Assembly (NCBI GenBank): GCA_905397405.1
Contig: CAJPVJ010000156.1
Location: forward strand, 1-35,717
Length of the DNA: 35,717 nucleotides
Source: Oppiella nova
Lineage: Eukaryota > Arthropoda > Arachnida > Sarcoptiformes > Oppiidae
Reading direction: 5' to 3'
Shown in pieces: positions 1 through 33,918 of the stretch; positions within the stretch are counted from its first letter, which is position 1; every line of letters starts with the position of its first letter. The position numbers and the translations under genes were made by a program. The notes under the pieces are model-generated. The model did not search any database and was not told the origin of the DNA. It saw only the letters and a program-made list of their open reading frames with translations.

Positions 1-671
1 TCAATCTCTTAATCTATTTATTAGTATTTCTTTACTTTCTATCCCTTTCTTATATTGTATTACACAGGATTTCATATTAAAAAAATTAATTATTTCATCT
101 AATTTTGAATTTACTTATCCAGCAAATAGCGAGTCGGCGGCCAAATCCGGTCGGCTTAAGAGCCTTAACCGTTCGCCTGCGACTCAAAAGGTATCACTTC
201 TTCCTCCCATAGTATTTGATCCACTTCTTCGACAAGAGTAACACTTTATATATGAATAAAACTCGAAAAAATATATTATATTTATTCGTTTTTCTGTTGA
301 TCTAATACATCACCAGAAAGACTCGAATTATTTGATTCGCAAATTTTGTCCAAAGAAATCACTTTTTCTCTTCTAAAAGATACCTAAATTCAAAAAAGTC
401 TGAACATTATATCTAACACTGTGTTCGCATTGAATAAAAAAATCTATCAAAACAAAAGTCTATAAGAAATCACGACTAATATTAATATTATATAACATAT
501 AATAAGTTTGTGATGTCTCCTGTCTATTGATACAAATTTGAAGTCTTTATATTGGCTTTAATTTTGTCACTGTTTTAGTGCCCGTCAACGGAAAGTAGAC
601 ATTAAATAAAATACGTATAATATATAGACCGCACTGTACGGTACGGTTAGACTGTATTATAATCAGAAAAG
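1..671. other. 5' flank of Pitx, mostly non-coding
   Basis: AT-rich sequence upstream of the first supported Pitx ATG. The only GC-rich patch is at 123-190 (separate entry). A weak TATA-like run lies near 613-626, about 50 bp before the ATG, but no initiator or other core promoter element is convincing, so the transcription start could be elsewhere or in an upstream untranslated exon. I see no repeats or open reading frames worth naming apart from the 123-190 segment. Confidence 0.5.
123..190 (+). other. Candidate short exon or structured hairpin element
   Basis: This 68 bp GC-rich island lies in AT-rich DNA. It is flanked by an acceptor-like ttatccag and a donor-like AAAAG|gtatca. Read with two leading bases it gives 22 open codons (NSESAAKSGRLKSLNRSPAT then QK), hydrophilic and without recognisable similarity. 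It would end in phase 0, so it cannot splice in frame to the Pitx exon at 14409; it could be an exon of an upstream gene or a 5' untranslated exon. The same bases also fold into nested stems: 131-135 with 181-185, 136-139 with 174-177, 148-151 with 168-171, and 153-156 with 161-164. A structured RNA or a small palindromic element is therefore an alternative. Not recognised. Confidence 0.3.
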
Positions 672-24419
<23,748 letters not shown>

Positions 24420-26379
24420 GCTACTGTCGGTTCATTAAAATTTTTTGCTAACAAACTCAAAAAGTAAGTCAATTATATATACAGTATATACCAAAACGAA
24501 TATAACTTATATTCAACACACAAACCAAAAACTAACCGATTCTTGTCATTCAAATACCTTTACTTCAAAAAAGTTTATCAATTTTCATGAATACTATTCA
24601 AAACATTAGCTTTTATTAGTTGTATCTTTGGTCTCAATTCTTTTCATTATGTATATTATTATATAAGTATTATTTAATTATAAAGTGTAAATAACTTATC
24701 ATTTGATTTTCTATACAAGTTATGTTTTAATTAGAAAATTATTTGAATTAATGTCTGGTCTAAGGAAACCAAAGATTTTTTTCATAACAAAAGTTCCTTA
24801 ACTTATACATAAATTTTTGAGAAAATTCTTGTTCACTATTAAGTAATGCATTATTAGTTATATATTTTTAATTTTCGATTATTTTTTATTACTATTAGTA
24901 TAAAGATGTTAATTCTGTAGAAGAATTTTTCATTCATTTTTACTTAATTTTTGTTCATTTTATATTCATTTTCATTTCAACACAATTATAATATTTTTCC
25001 AAATACTTAATATTTAAGAAATTAAAAAATTATTTATTAAATTTTGTTAATCGCAAATCAACACAAATGAATTAACTTTAGATTTTATTAACAAAATTTA
25101 AAACAACACTTGAATTTACTAGAAATATAGGGAAATGTATTTAAAAAGCCAATACTTAGACACTAACAACAAAATACATATAAAAATAATTGTGTAAACA
25201 TATCAAGAATTATACGGAATTTACTTAAAAATAAAATCAATTTTAGCTGAACTTTATTTTGCTCTTGTTTTTGTAAAATGCAAAACAATTTTATCAATAA
25301 AAACACATTCACTTATTTGAAACAAATATATTGAAACCCATTTGAAACATTTGTGCAATCATTTAATGAAATAACATTTTTTTGGAAAAACAACTGAATT
25401 TTAAAACAATTTCATCGGAGATGTGATGAAATTTTTGTATAAAAAAAGAAAAATTCATTAATAATAATAAAAAACCATAAAATGAAATAAAATGATTATT
25501 TTATTTAAATACAAATGTTTATAAAATGATAGAACTTTAATTACAAATCTATATATTACTTATAAATTACAAATAAATATATGAATGCTATCTGAAAATG
25601 ATTTTGAAAGCTAATTAAAGTGAAGGCATAACTATAGAGTAGATATGAATTGAGTACAGAATTGTATGACTGTTTAACAACGAGACTCTCAAACATAACA
25701 ATCTGTTCATACGATTCAATGAACTATTATATGAAATGACATTTCAGTACCTATTTGTAGAATTAGAGTTTTAAGGCCTTAAGAGCCGACCATTTTATGT
25801 GTACTTCACATCAAACTCACTGAAATGTATGGATCGATAAGATTATAGGAAGAGTTTGCGATCATTCGTTGGTGAAGACGAAAGCTTGTATTGTTTGAAC
25901 GGCACAGCAGTGAGTGATATATGAAATAGCAATAGATATAGACTTTATTATAGCATGAAATTATAGAAAACAGTCATCAATTCATTTATGAATACAATGC
26001 AAAGACCTTCCCATTGAATACCGATTTAATTTAAATTCAAAATTAAGAAACAACTTTTAATTAAAAGCTAAGTACTCGCAGTAATTAGGATTTGAAATGA
26101 TTTTATCGACAAATGAAGACTTTTGAACACAAAGAACTCATAAAATGATCTGAAATTTGATTTGAAATGTGAAATGAAAACAATAATAAAATGTTTTGAT
26201 TAGTAGTACTGATATATAACTGTTATATCGGAATAAATTTCTTGGAGAGCGAAGTGAACGCCAGAAGTTTTATTGTTCTCAGCGTTTGAAGTGATAGTAT
26301 AATGTATTTCTGGCTCAATAGCGCCGTCCCCTCAATCCCAGTAAATCCTCTCATTGTATTTGTTAGGGGAATGAGAGAA

Positions 26380-26428
26380 GAAGGATAGGGCTATGAATGC
26401 AAAGACATAAGAGATGTTTCATTGAGAG

Positions 26429-26434
<6 letters not shown>
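26380..26434 (+). repeat. Inverted repeat, left arm (55 bp)
   Basis: Begins gaaggatagggctatgaatg and ends in GA repeats. It is the reverse complement of 27664-27718. As with repeat B, one end of each arm is a GA/CT microsatellite. Confidence 0.9.
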
Positions 26435-26468
<34 letters not shown>

Positions 26469-26469
26469 A
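26424..26469. repeat. (GA)n microsatellite
   Basis: About 45 bp with one AA interruption. Confidence 0.95.
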
Positions 26470-26676
26470 TGGTGTTTGTCTTGAGTAGTGGTAATCACGT
26501 GACATTTGGGTCTTTCGGGGCTATGGACTGAATGGATAAACTCTGATCTAAAGTTATTCTTTTGTGGTGAGAGAGTGAGTATAAGACATGTTATGCCAAA
26601 ACATTTTGTATATAAACTGAAGGATTTTCTGTATTGAAAACTAACTCTAAAATAGAGTCAAGACTTCGAAATCAAG

Positions 26677-26679
<3 letters not shown>

Positions 26680-26711
<32 letters not shown>
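26680..26711. repeat. (CT)n microsatellite
   Basis: About 15 CT units, 0.2 kb from a GA tract, followed by further pyrimidine-rich sequence. Confidence 0.95.
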
Positions 26712-26713
<2 letters not shown>

Positions 26714-27640
26714 TTTCTTTTCTCTCGCTTTCACTCTCTCTTCAGTCACTCAAAAAGAAAAGTGATTTTAAATCCTTTAAGTAATACAAATTGTTTGTAA
26801 TACACTTTGAGAAAAGGTAAGCATAAAATTCAAACATTAATAAAAGACTTGCAGTTCCCTACAAAACAATACGAAATCATTATAAGATATCACAACAAAT
26901 CATTTCCTAAAAGACAAATATTGATACCTTTTTTACTTAAACTCATTCAATATATTAAATCCATTAAAATCAAAATCTATTGCAGTTTACAAAACATTAT
27001 TCAAGTTTCTCTCATATGCTTAACAATCTGTTAATTAATTTGTTTGAAAAAGATATTCACGAATTTAATTAAATATTTAAATTTTAAACCCGAATTAATT
27101 ACCGTGCAAATATAATGGAAATTACTTTATATATTTTGATTAAAATAAGAATTTATTTAAATTTCAATTCAAAAGACCTGAAAAATATAATTTAAAATTC
27201 AAAAACATTTAAATATAGAGTTCTTTGAATACAAATATAATATATGAGTAGAAAAGTGTGAGTATTTCCATACATTCTGTGTCCCGATATATACACTAGT
27301 ATTGAGTGTTGAATAATAGAGTGGTATATATTTGTGACAATTATTGTTTCGCTTCAATGATTATAAATGAATGCAAATGTGAGGTAAAATCATTGGACGC
27401 CATACTTCTTCATCCGTGCCATCAATTCTCTGGAGCCCTCTCTCACACACAGCGCTGTGTAGAGCACCGGCAGCTTCAGAGCACAGCCTAAAGTTCGTGT
27501 CAAATGGCGATATGTCAGACTGTATTAATGCCATCAGTGGTGAGACATTCAAAAATAATGGCAACACTTTTGAGGCACCAAATTATTGGCCACTCGACTG
27601 ATCCAGAAGTCGACGCTTTGATATGTCACTCCATTCCGAC

Positions 27641-27674
27641 TCTCTCTCTCGCTCTCTCTCGCTCTCTCTCTCTC
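27641..27674. repeat. (CT)n with CGCT variants
   Basis: CT tract interrupted by two G, similar to the larger tract at 30236. Confidence 0.93.
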
Positions 27675-27718
27675 AATGAAACATCTCTTATGTCTTTGCA
27701 TTCATAGCCCTATCCTTC
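27664..27718 (-). repeat. Inverted repeat, right arm (55 bp)
   Basis: Inverted copy of 26380-26434, including the end of the CT tract. Confidence 0.9.
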
Positions 27719-30235
27719 AATGGGAAGTACTGTCAACCACTCCTAAAATGTTTGTTTTGATTTGTTTATAATGTATTCAAATTGTTATGCAATTATTTAT
27801 TGTACAATAAAGGGTTCGCTCGTTCCCCTTATACCCAAGGTTGCCTTAATTTTATATTAGTATTTATTAATAATCATTACTACTTTTTAGATCATTTATT
27901 ATAATGTACTAAATCTATATTCATTTATTACAAATAAACTTATTTTTAAAATGTATGTTAGAAATCACAGAATATGTTTTTCTATTATCTAGTTTAAAAT
28001 TCAGACTTTTAAATATATATTTTATTAATTTGCAATATAATGTAAATTAAATTTTGTCATTTAAGTAAACAAAATATCTAGTATGTCATTCCCTACACCA
28101 ATCATTATAATTATTAAAATGAATATTAAAAGTTTAACAAGAATAATTAAAAATAGTTTCCATTAAATTCATATTTGATTGAACGGATTTTATATTAATT
28201 GTTATCCAAAAAAATTATAACTTGTTTATATTTTACTTTAATATATTATTACCCGTACTAAAAATTAATTTAATAGTTTAGTCTATAATTTGTAAATTAG
28301 CAAAAGTTTTATTACAATTGAGAGCACACAATGCTTAACACATGTGCCATTCACAACAATAGGTACCGCCACATAACACAACATTTTTCAACAGATTCTC
28401 AATTCATTGCAGAATTCAATTTTTGAAGATTTATTACACAACCAGGTCATCCATTTGGTTGTTTTAATTATTAGCAAGTATATGCATTGTTATTATGTTT
28501 TAAATCAAATTAGATTTGTTTGATTGACTACAAAAGTTTAATGTTAAACACATTATTATCTTAGTCGTGTCCTTATAATAAAATTAAATATCCAATAATG
28601 AGATTTCATAAATAACTATAAATCCCATAATTATCCACATTAGTTTAGTTTAGATATTTATTATTTTCCCAAAAATCATTAAAATGTAAGAACTTTATCG
28701 ACTTTATAGTAGTTTAAAGAAAACTTTATAATAGTATATTGATCTGAATGAATACATTAAGCATTAAATGCACACTTTTCCGTTGCGTTTGTATTGTAAT
28801 ATCGGTGCCTTAACAGTAAATATATGTTGAGCATATTCACAAAGTTTTTGCTGTAAGTTAAAAGAGTTGGTAACTTATTCATTAATTCTGTACCTAAAAG
28901 TATTCAATTGTCATTTCACTGAATGCCCTGATTTCATGGCTAACACTGCATACACTTAAGCCGTATAACAGTTGTAAGATTTAATTATACATTAGTCTCT
29001 CATATGAGACATACATTGGAGAGAAATTGTCTGCAAATTATGTTTCACTCGTTATATTCAATATATTCACACAAAACACATCACATGTTAAATAATATTC
29101 AGATGTTTTTGCAATAGGTTTTTGTAGCGAAATATAAAAACATATCATTAATTCTCTATTGTTTTTCTCATATCAATAGTTTTTTCACACAAACAGACAA
29201 AATAGTTGTGAAACTCTTTTTGCTGCACATATTTGTAACATAAAAATATAATTATAAAATTATTATACATTTTAATGAGAAATATAGTCTTTTTTGATTA
29301 ATTTTTTAGATTATTATGTTATTAAATGTGTATTAATATATGCTTTTGATTATTGTATGCGATATTATTATTCATTAACAATATAATATACTTTCGGTTT
29401 CATTAACACTGGTGTTTTATTTTTTAACATATTTATTGTAATGTGTTTTCAATGTTTTACTAATTTATGTACGAATACAATAAAATAAATTAAAGTGTAA
29501 TTTTTGTGTTTTTTGTTTTATTTGATGAATGATATGTTAAATAACAATATGTAGTATAATTCATTTTATTCTGGTTTCTGCTCATTATTTTTGTGGCATT
29601 AATTTTTACATTAATTTTCGTATAATATTTATGACTCAAATCAATCATAATTATTGTCATTTTTTAAATCAAATCTCTTTCTTCTTTGTTATTATCAATT
29701 TTAACGCAAAATAAAATTTTTTTTGGTTTTTATTTTAAAGTATCTCTTTAAAATTATAAATATGAGTTTCCACGAGTCCATTAGATTTATTCAAATAAAT
29801 GTCATTTAATGTGATGCTTATTTGTGGTTAAATATTTTTAGTAAGTTACCTGTTTACTATATAATAAATTATATAATAATTAATTTACAACAAAGATTAC
29901 ATGATATTTTGTAGTTTTGTAAATTAAAAATGATTTCCTACAATAATAGATAATAGGTCTTAAAATTGAAAATTTCTATGTATTATATTAATTTAAGCTA
30001 TTTATAATTCAAATTAAAAATATATAAATTATGTATATTAATAGAAATGTATAATTTTTAAATAATTTAGTAAGGTCGTTTGAAGTAATAAAGATTAATA
30101 TTGTAAAATAATATTTTTATATTTTATTTGAGAACTTTTTATATTAACAATTTTTATGCATGTAAAATTTTATATGAATATTATTCATGTATTATATAAT
30201 TGTGTGATTATGATTGCTGTGACCGAATTAAACAG

Positions 30236-30278
30236 TCTCTCTCTCTCTCTCTCGCTCTCTCTCGCTCTCTCTCTCTCG

Positions 30279-30323
<45 letters not shown>
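30236..30323. repeat. (CT)n with periodic G variants
   Basis: About 88 bp pyrimidine tract in which G replaces T at several places (CTCGCTCTCT units). It lies about 0.5 kb downstream of the importin-like stop. Confidence 0.95.
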
Positions 30324-30325
<2 letters not shown>

Positions 30326-30827
30326 AGACCCAAGAGAAATGTGTGTCAGAAGTACAATGATTGCTCTGATTTATAATTGACATCACATTCAGACCATTAT
30401 TATTGCAAATGTATTCATTCAATACTTGAATAAACAATTCAATCGTTCATTTGTTTACTCGATTCTGTGAACTTTCACAAATAATTTCAATTTTAAAATT
30501 TTAATATCTTCTCCTCTAAAATAAAATTTAATATTTATTAATTAATTATTAACTTGCAAAATAATTAAAGGATTACATACAGCGTAAACTTATTTATTTA
30601 CATAAACTGCAGAGAAATTAATATTTAAAAATCAATAATATTAGTTTGAATAATACGATTAAATAAATGTAGACATTAAAAATAATAGAATTGTTTACTG
30701 TAGATATTATAACAAATATCAGTAAAATTCATTAATTAGACTGAAATAAACAATATTGATAAAAGTCTGAGATATAATTTTATATAATATTGATGAATAA
30801 ATAGGTGACTTTAATGCCAAATAATTA

Positions 30828-30884
30828 TCACTTCAATACTTCGGGTTCGAGTCGATCTTCCACTCGAGTCTGGAGATCGTTGTA
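30828..30884 (-). CDS. Importin-like/RING gene, last exon
   Basis: The acceptor ttatgttcag precedes 18 codons (YNDLQTRVEDRLEPEVLK) and TGA. Phase 0 matches the donor TAT|gtaagt of the previous exon across a 70 bp intron. The peptide is charged and probably helical. A TTTATT at 30593-30598 gives AATAAA on the - strand, a possible poly(A) signal. The bases ggttcgagtc here resemble a tRNA B box by chance. Confidence 0.75.
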   Translation of the reverse strand, partial: YNDLQTRVEDRLEPEVLK

Positions 30885-33800
30885 CTGAACATAACATTCA
30901 AATCATATTTATTTCATTATTTACACCAAAAAATAATAATAATAGTAAACTTACATAACCAAAAAGTTTACCCTTGAACAAGTACCAGGGACAGTCATTC
31001 TTGGGTATCTTTTTCGTACAGTTATCCCTCTGACATTGTTTGGGCTCTTGTGTGTATATCTTGTGCAGAGCACTGGCCGCACATTTGCAGCATAACTGGA
31101 TGTGATTGCATTCAAAGATATCTGTGTCCGCCAGACGTAACGTACAATCCAAGCAAGTTCTCACTGATTTGTAATTTTTCATCATTTCCATCTTTGGCTG
31201 CCTTTTCTTTGGACGACTTTCCACACCAAACGCTAGAAATAGTATTTCTTCGACATATCTCTCGGCTTCGGACACAATATACTTCTCATTCACTCTTTCT
31301 TTGTGTACTCGCCGTTCGTTTATCTCATTTAATAGACGAAAACCATCACATTCTCTGATAATTAGTGCAAAATGTGACAAATTGATGGTCGGGTTGGGCC
31401 GTGACTTCTCGGCCTTCAACAGGTCTTTATATTCTTCAAATAAGAAGACAGATATGGCTAATAGTGTTGTCTTCAGATGGCATTCATTATTGGATTCGAG
31501 TTGAGAGCACAACGCCTTCAGACAACCTAATCATTCAAATGATTATTATATATTTGGAAATAACTAATAAGATTTTGCATTTTTATACAAAAATAATGAT
31601 ACCAGGTTTGAGTATGTAATGCAAAATGAATTTAAATCGTAAAATCTAAATATAAAAATGGTGTTTACCCTGTTGTGTCAATTGTTTCAATTGATCCAAA
31701 CTTGCATTATATGCGGTCACTAGTATTGCATTCAAAGCACTTGATTTCACTTTAAATGAGTTATCATTTTCAAGCAAATCATTGATGAACTGAATTGTGT
31801 TTTTATTGATGATTAGTTGTATTTGTTTAGTGGGCGCGTATTTCTTTGCACAGATTGGTTTCATTGAAATGAATTTGATTATATGATTGGCATAAATCTT
31901 ATTTAATTCACTGGACTTAACAAGATTTGGGATAATTTGCAAAATATTCGTGTTATATAACATTTCGTCTTTATATTGGAGAAGTCGTACCAAAATACTG
32001 GCGATTATACTGAATATAGGCTTAATTATGCGCGAGTCTTCAGTGTTTGTCCACAAATTCAGTAATTCTTTGCAAACCTTTGCTTTGATTAATGTTTTTC
32101 TCGATTCTTGAAAACTTTGACCGAATATGAATACCGTATGCAATGAATCGATCACAATATCTGGGTTATTATTTTGCAATAATGATATAACCGGCGATAG
32201 GGTTTGTGATATGATTTCAAATTTTTCTGAATAATAAATATAAAACTGAAACAATTGCAGCGAATCTCTGATAATGTTTTCATCAGTCGTTTCGTTGATA
32301 TTCCTATGATTTTGTGAAAAATATAAAATCAATATAAATTATCATTAGATCTAAACATTAGATATGATTTATAAATAAAACACTCGCCTTATAGTGGAGC
32401 TAATCATTAGATTAGCGTCGGATAGGAGTAGAGTCCGTACGTCTCTATTATCGTATGAAATAACATAACATAAAAGTAAATACAAATTATAAATCAATTC
32501 ATGGATTTCGGTTTCATTAGTCGTTTGGTAAATTGAAATTAATTGCGGAATCAATGAGGCCTTGAGTGCGCTTTCGCTTAGTTTTGATTTCTGTAATTTC
32601 CAGTCATTAAAGAGGATTATCTGCAACACTGCCAGCGCTGACCAACCGGTGGACGACTGTGGACCCGATGTCGAGGCCATGGCTATCAGTTTTGGCAGCA
32701 ATTGCTTCTTAAACTCACTCTTATTTATGGAGTAATTATCTGAACGACACAAATAGTTAACCAATTATTTGGTGGAAAAATTAGTTTCTTTATACGAAAA
32801 CTTAGTTTTATGTTTTAGTTTGCATTATAGTTACCGTTTATATTCAGCTCGTCCTTTAAGTTGACTACTTTTGTGAGTGTATAACAAACTACTTTTAGCA
32901 CCTCTGCAAAGAGTTAAGCGGCAAATAAGCGAAAGTACTACAGAGAGTAACTCTCTTCTGGGAGCAGTAACAGCGGGTAATAAGCGGAATAAAATCTAAA
33001 CGCACCAAATTGTGACCATTCGTTATTATCAATGAAGTCATAGACTTCTAAACAGTGCCGGTGTTTGGCAAACACTGAATATTGAAATTTTCATTTAGAG
33101 TAAACATTTTTAGAAAAATAGTTTAATAATTAATGAAATATAAAACAACTGTTTTTATATATTTGTTAAATTAAAGTATATTGCATAATATGGATTAAAA
33201 TTATTGTAATTTATTTTTTATATGGAAATCATTGCATTTATTGATAGCAATCAAACATAATAAGTAAAAGTGGTAAAAACAAATATAATTATCAAAATAT
33301 TTGTGATGTAAATGGAATTTGTAACTTAAAAATGCAAACATATCTCATAACATTATTATTTTAGTGTTTAACCTACTATATTTATACAAGATTTATACAG
33401 TTGTTTAAATTAAACATTGCATTAGAAAGAATTTCTATTGTATTACACAGATAAATCAAAATACAATGTTCAAGGAAATTTTTAACTGTTTAGTAAGTTT
33501 AGAATTACATTTGATATACTTTTTAAATCTAAAAATTAGATGATTGCCTACCAGAATGTAATCTAAAACTTTCTAGCTACTCAGTCTACAATATAAAAAT
33601 GTATGGTTATATTTCTAAATAAATTAATGCTTTTTATATTTTAAAACCTGAAAATATTAAATTTAAATTAATATAAAATAACATTTAATGTTTAATTATC
33701 TTTAACAAATTATAAAAACAAGTTGTAGTTTTATTTATTTTTAAATTTGATTATAATTATTATTGAAATAAATATAATTTAGTAAATTGTATTTGAAATA

Positions 33801-33904
33801 AATATTTATCTTATTTATTATCTATAAAATAAAGACAATTATTTTGAGATTTAATTCAAAATATTTAAAATGAATTTCTTACGCATTTGCTTGTTGTCTA
33901 ACAT
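30828..33904 (-). CDS. Divergent importin-alpha (ARM repeat) protein with C-terminal RING finger
   Basis: The model joins, on the - strand, 33904-33883, 33074-33006, 32903-32835, 32739-32388, 32303-31669, 31526-30955 and 30884-30828: 1776 nt, 591 residues. Every join is in frame. Importin-alpha carries NLS cargo to importin-beta through about ten ARM repeats. Residues from about 25 to 480 follow that order: FIDNNEWSQFE with VVCYTLTKVV (ARM2-like), KPIFSIIASILV (ARM6-like), VKSSALNAIL...SLDQLKQL (ARM8-like), QQGCLKALCSQL, and an ARM10-like NPTINLSHFALIIRECDGF. A basic patch (residues 487-494) and a C3HC4-type RING (507-552) follow. Ordinary importin-alpha has an N-terminal IBB domain and an acidic tail; neither is visible here. 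The 5' end is least certain. The gene could be a ubiquitin ligase using an importin-derived scaffold; that role is inference. Confidence 0.8.
30955..31526 (-). CDS. Importin-like/RING gene, exon with ARM9-10 and RING finger
   Basis: It opens by completing the Gly codon of TQQG (G|GT), giving QQGCLKALCSQL, the ARM9 start of importin-alpha. After the ARM10-like NPTINLSHFALIIRECDGF and a long charged helix comes a basic linker (RPKKRQPK). The RING spacing is C507-x2-C510-x11-C522-x-H524-x3-C528-x2-C531-x15-C547-x4-C552. The core FECNHIQLCCKCA resembles the cross-brace centre of C-terminal RING-HC domains (IAP, MDM2, Neuralized types). The last Cys pair is spaced by four rather than the usual two residues. 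The donor TAT|gtaagt is strong; the frame beyond it (to 30898) is intronic. Confidence 0.85.
31669..32303 (-). CDS. Importin-like/RING gene, large ARM-repeat exon
   Basis: The 635 nt exon runs from acceptor caaaatcatag to donor CAGG|gtaaac. It encodes about 211 residues of Leu/Ile-rich paired helices. IVIDSLHTVFIFG, KPIFSIIASILVRLLQ, ILQIIPNLVKSS and VKSSALNAILVT align by position with ARM5 to ARM8 of importin-alpha. The positions that are Trp and Asn in the family carry His, Ser, Asn, Val and similar residues here. The flanking introns are 84 and 142 bp. Confidence 0.85.
32388..32739 (-). CDS. Importin-like/RING gene, ARM3-4 exon ending in a GC donor
   Basis: The acceptor tttgtgtcgttcag is followed by AT, which with the G of the previous exon makes Asp (D-NYSINKSEF). 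The exon encodes FKKQLLPKLIAMAS, STGWSALAVLQIILF, LKASLIPQLISIY and a further helix pair ending NLMISSTI. The frame and the next exon agree only if the exon ends at ATAAG and the intron starts gcgagt. The nearby GT at cga|gtgttt would give a stop within a few codons. Confidence 0.82.
32835..32903 (-). CDS. Importin-like/RING gene, small exon (ARM2 helix)
   Basis: 69 nt between acceptor ctctttgcag and donor AACG|gtaact. It encodes VLKVVCYTLTKVVNLKDELN, which corresponds to the family segment with the pattern AAWALTN; here Cys-Tyr and Lys stand at the Trp and Asn positions. It is too short to appear as a long open frame; the identification rests on two good splice sites, phase 1 at both ends and the ARM-like sequence. 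Confidence 0.75.
33006..33074 (-). CDS. Importin-like/RING gene, small exon (ARM1 end)
   Basis: 69 nt between acceptor caatattcag and donor TTTG|gtgcgt, phase 1 at both ends. It encodes LEVYDFIDNNEWSQF, followed by E at the join. This resembles the importin-alpha stretch FVEFL...LQFEAAWAL that links ARM1 and ARM2. The donor is of moderate quality. Confidence 0.65.
33883..33904 (-). CDS. Importin-like/RING gene, candidate start exon
   Basis: The full exon would be 33883-33918, between acceptor ttaatttacag and the good donor ATGC|gtaaga. An ATG at 33904 gives MLDNKQM plus one base, in phase with 33074. The acceptor means at least one more exon lies upstream, untranslated or coding, and the IBB domain could be there. 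The 808 bp intron to 33074 could also hide a further small exon. Confidence 0.45.
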
Positions 33905-33918
33905 ATTGCTTGATGTTT

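Larger units (their letters stand above)
24420..30827. other. Intergenic region between convergent genes
   Basis: The Pitx stop and the importin-like stop face each other across 6.4 kb. The region is AT-rich, with CT/GA tracts at 26424, 26680, 27641 and 30236 and an inverted repeat at 26380/27664. GC-richer patches lie near 26250-26360 and 27400-27620 without a coherent reading frame. From 24900 to 26200 and 27800 to 30200 I see nothing beyond low-complexity AT sequence. Confidence 0.8.

Noticed and set aside
26807-27034. 75-codon + strand frame
   Set aside because: Lys/Ile-rich AT sequence starting at a non-ATG codon; no motif. The frames at 27306-27707 also overlap each other and lack any recognisable feature.
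30842-30853. tRNA B-box-like ggttcgagtc
   Set aside because: It lies in the last coding exon of the importin-like gene, whose frame and splice site explain it; no A box or cloverleaf is present.
31050-31619. + strand open frames opposite the RING exon
   Set aside because: Shadows; the - strand reading has importin-alpha and RING motifs and consistent splice phases.
33542-33575. Possible 21 bp micro-exon on the - strand (acceptor gctag, donor TCTG|gtaggc)
   Set aside because: Phase would fit the importin-like gene, but the acceptor is poor and the exon is too short to support without transcripts.
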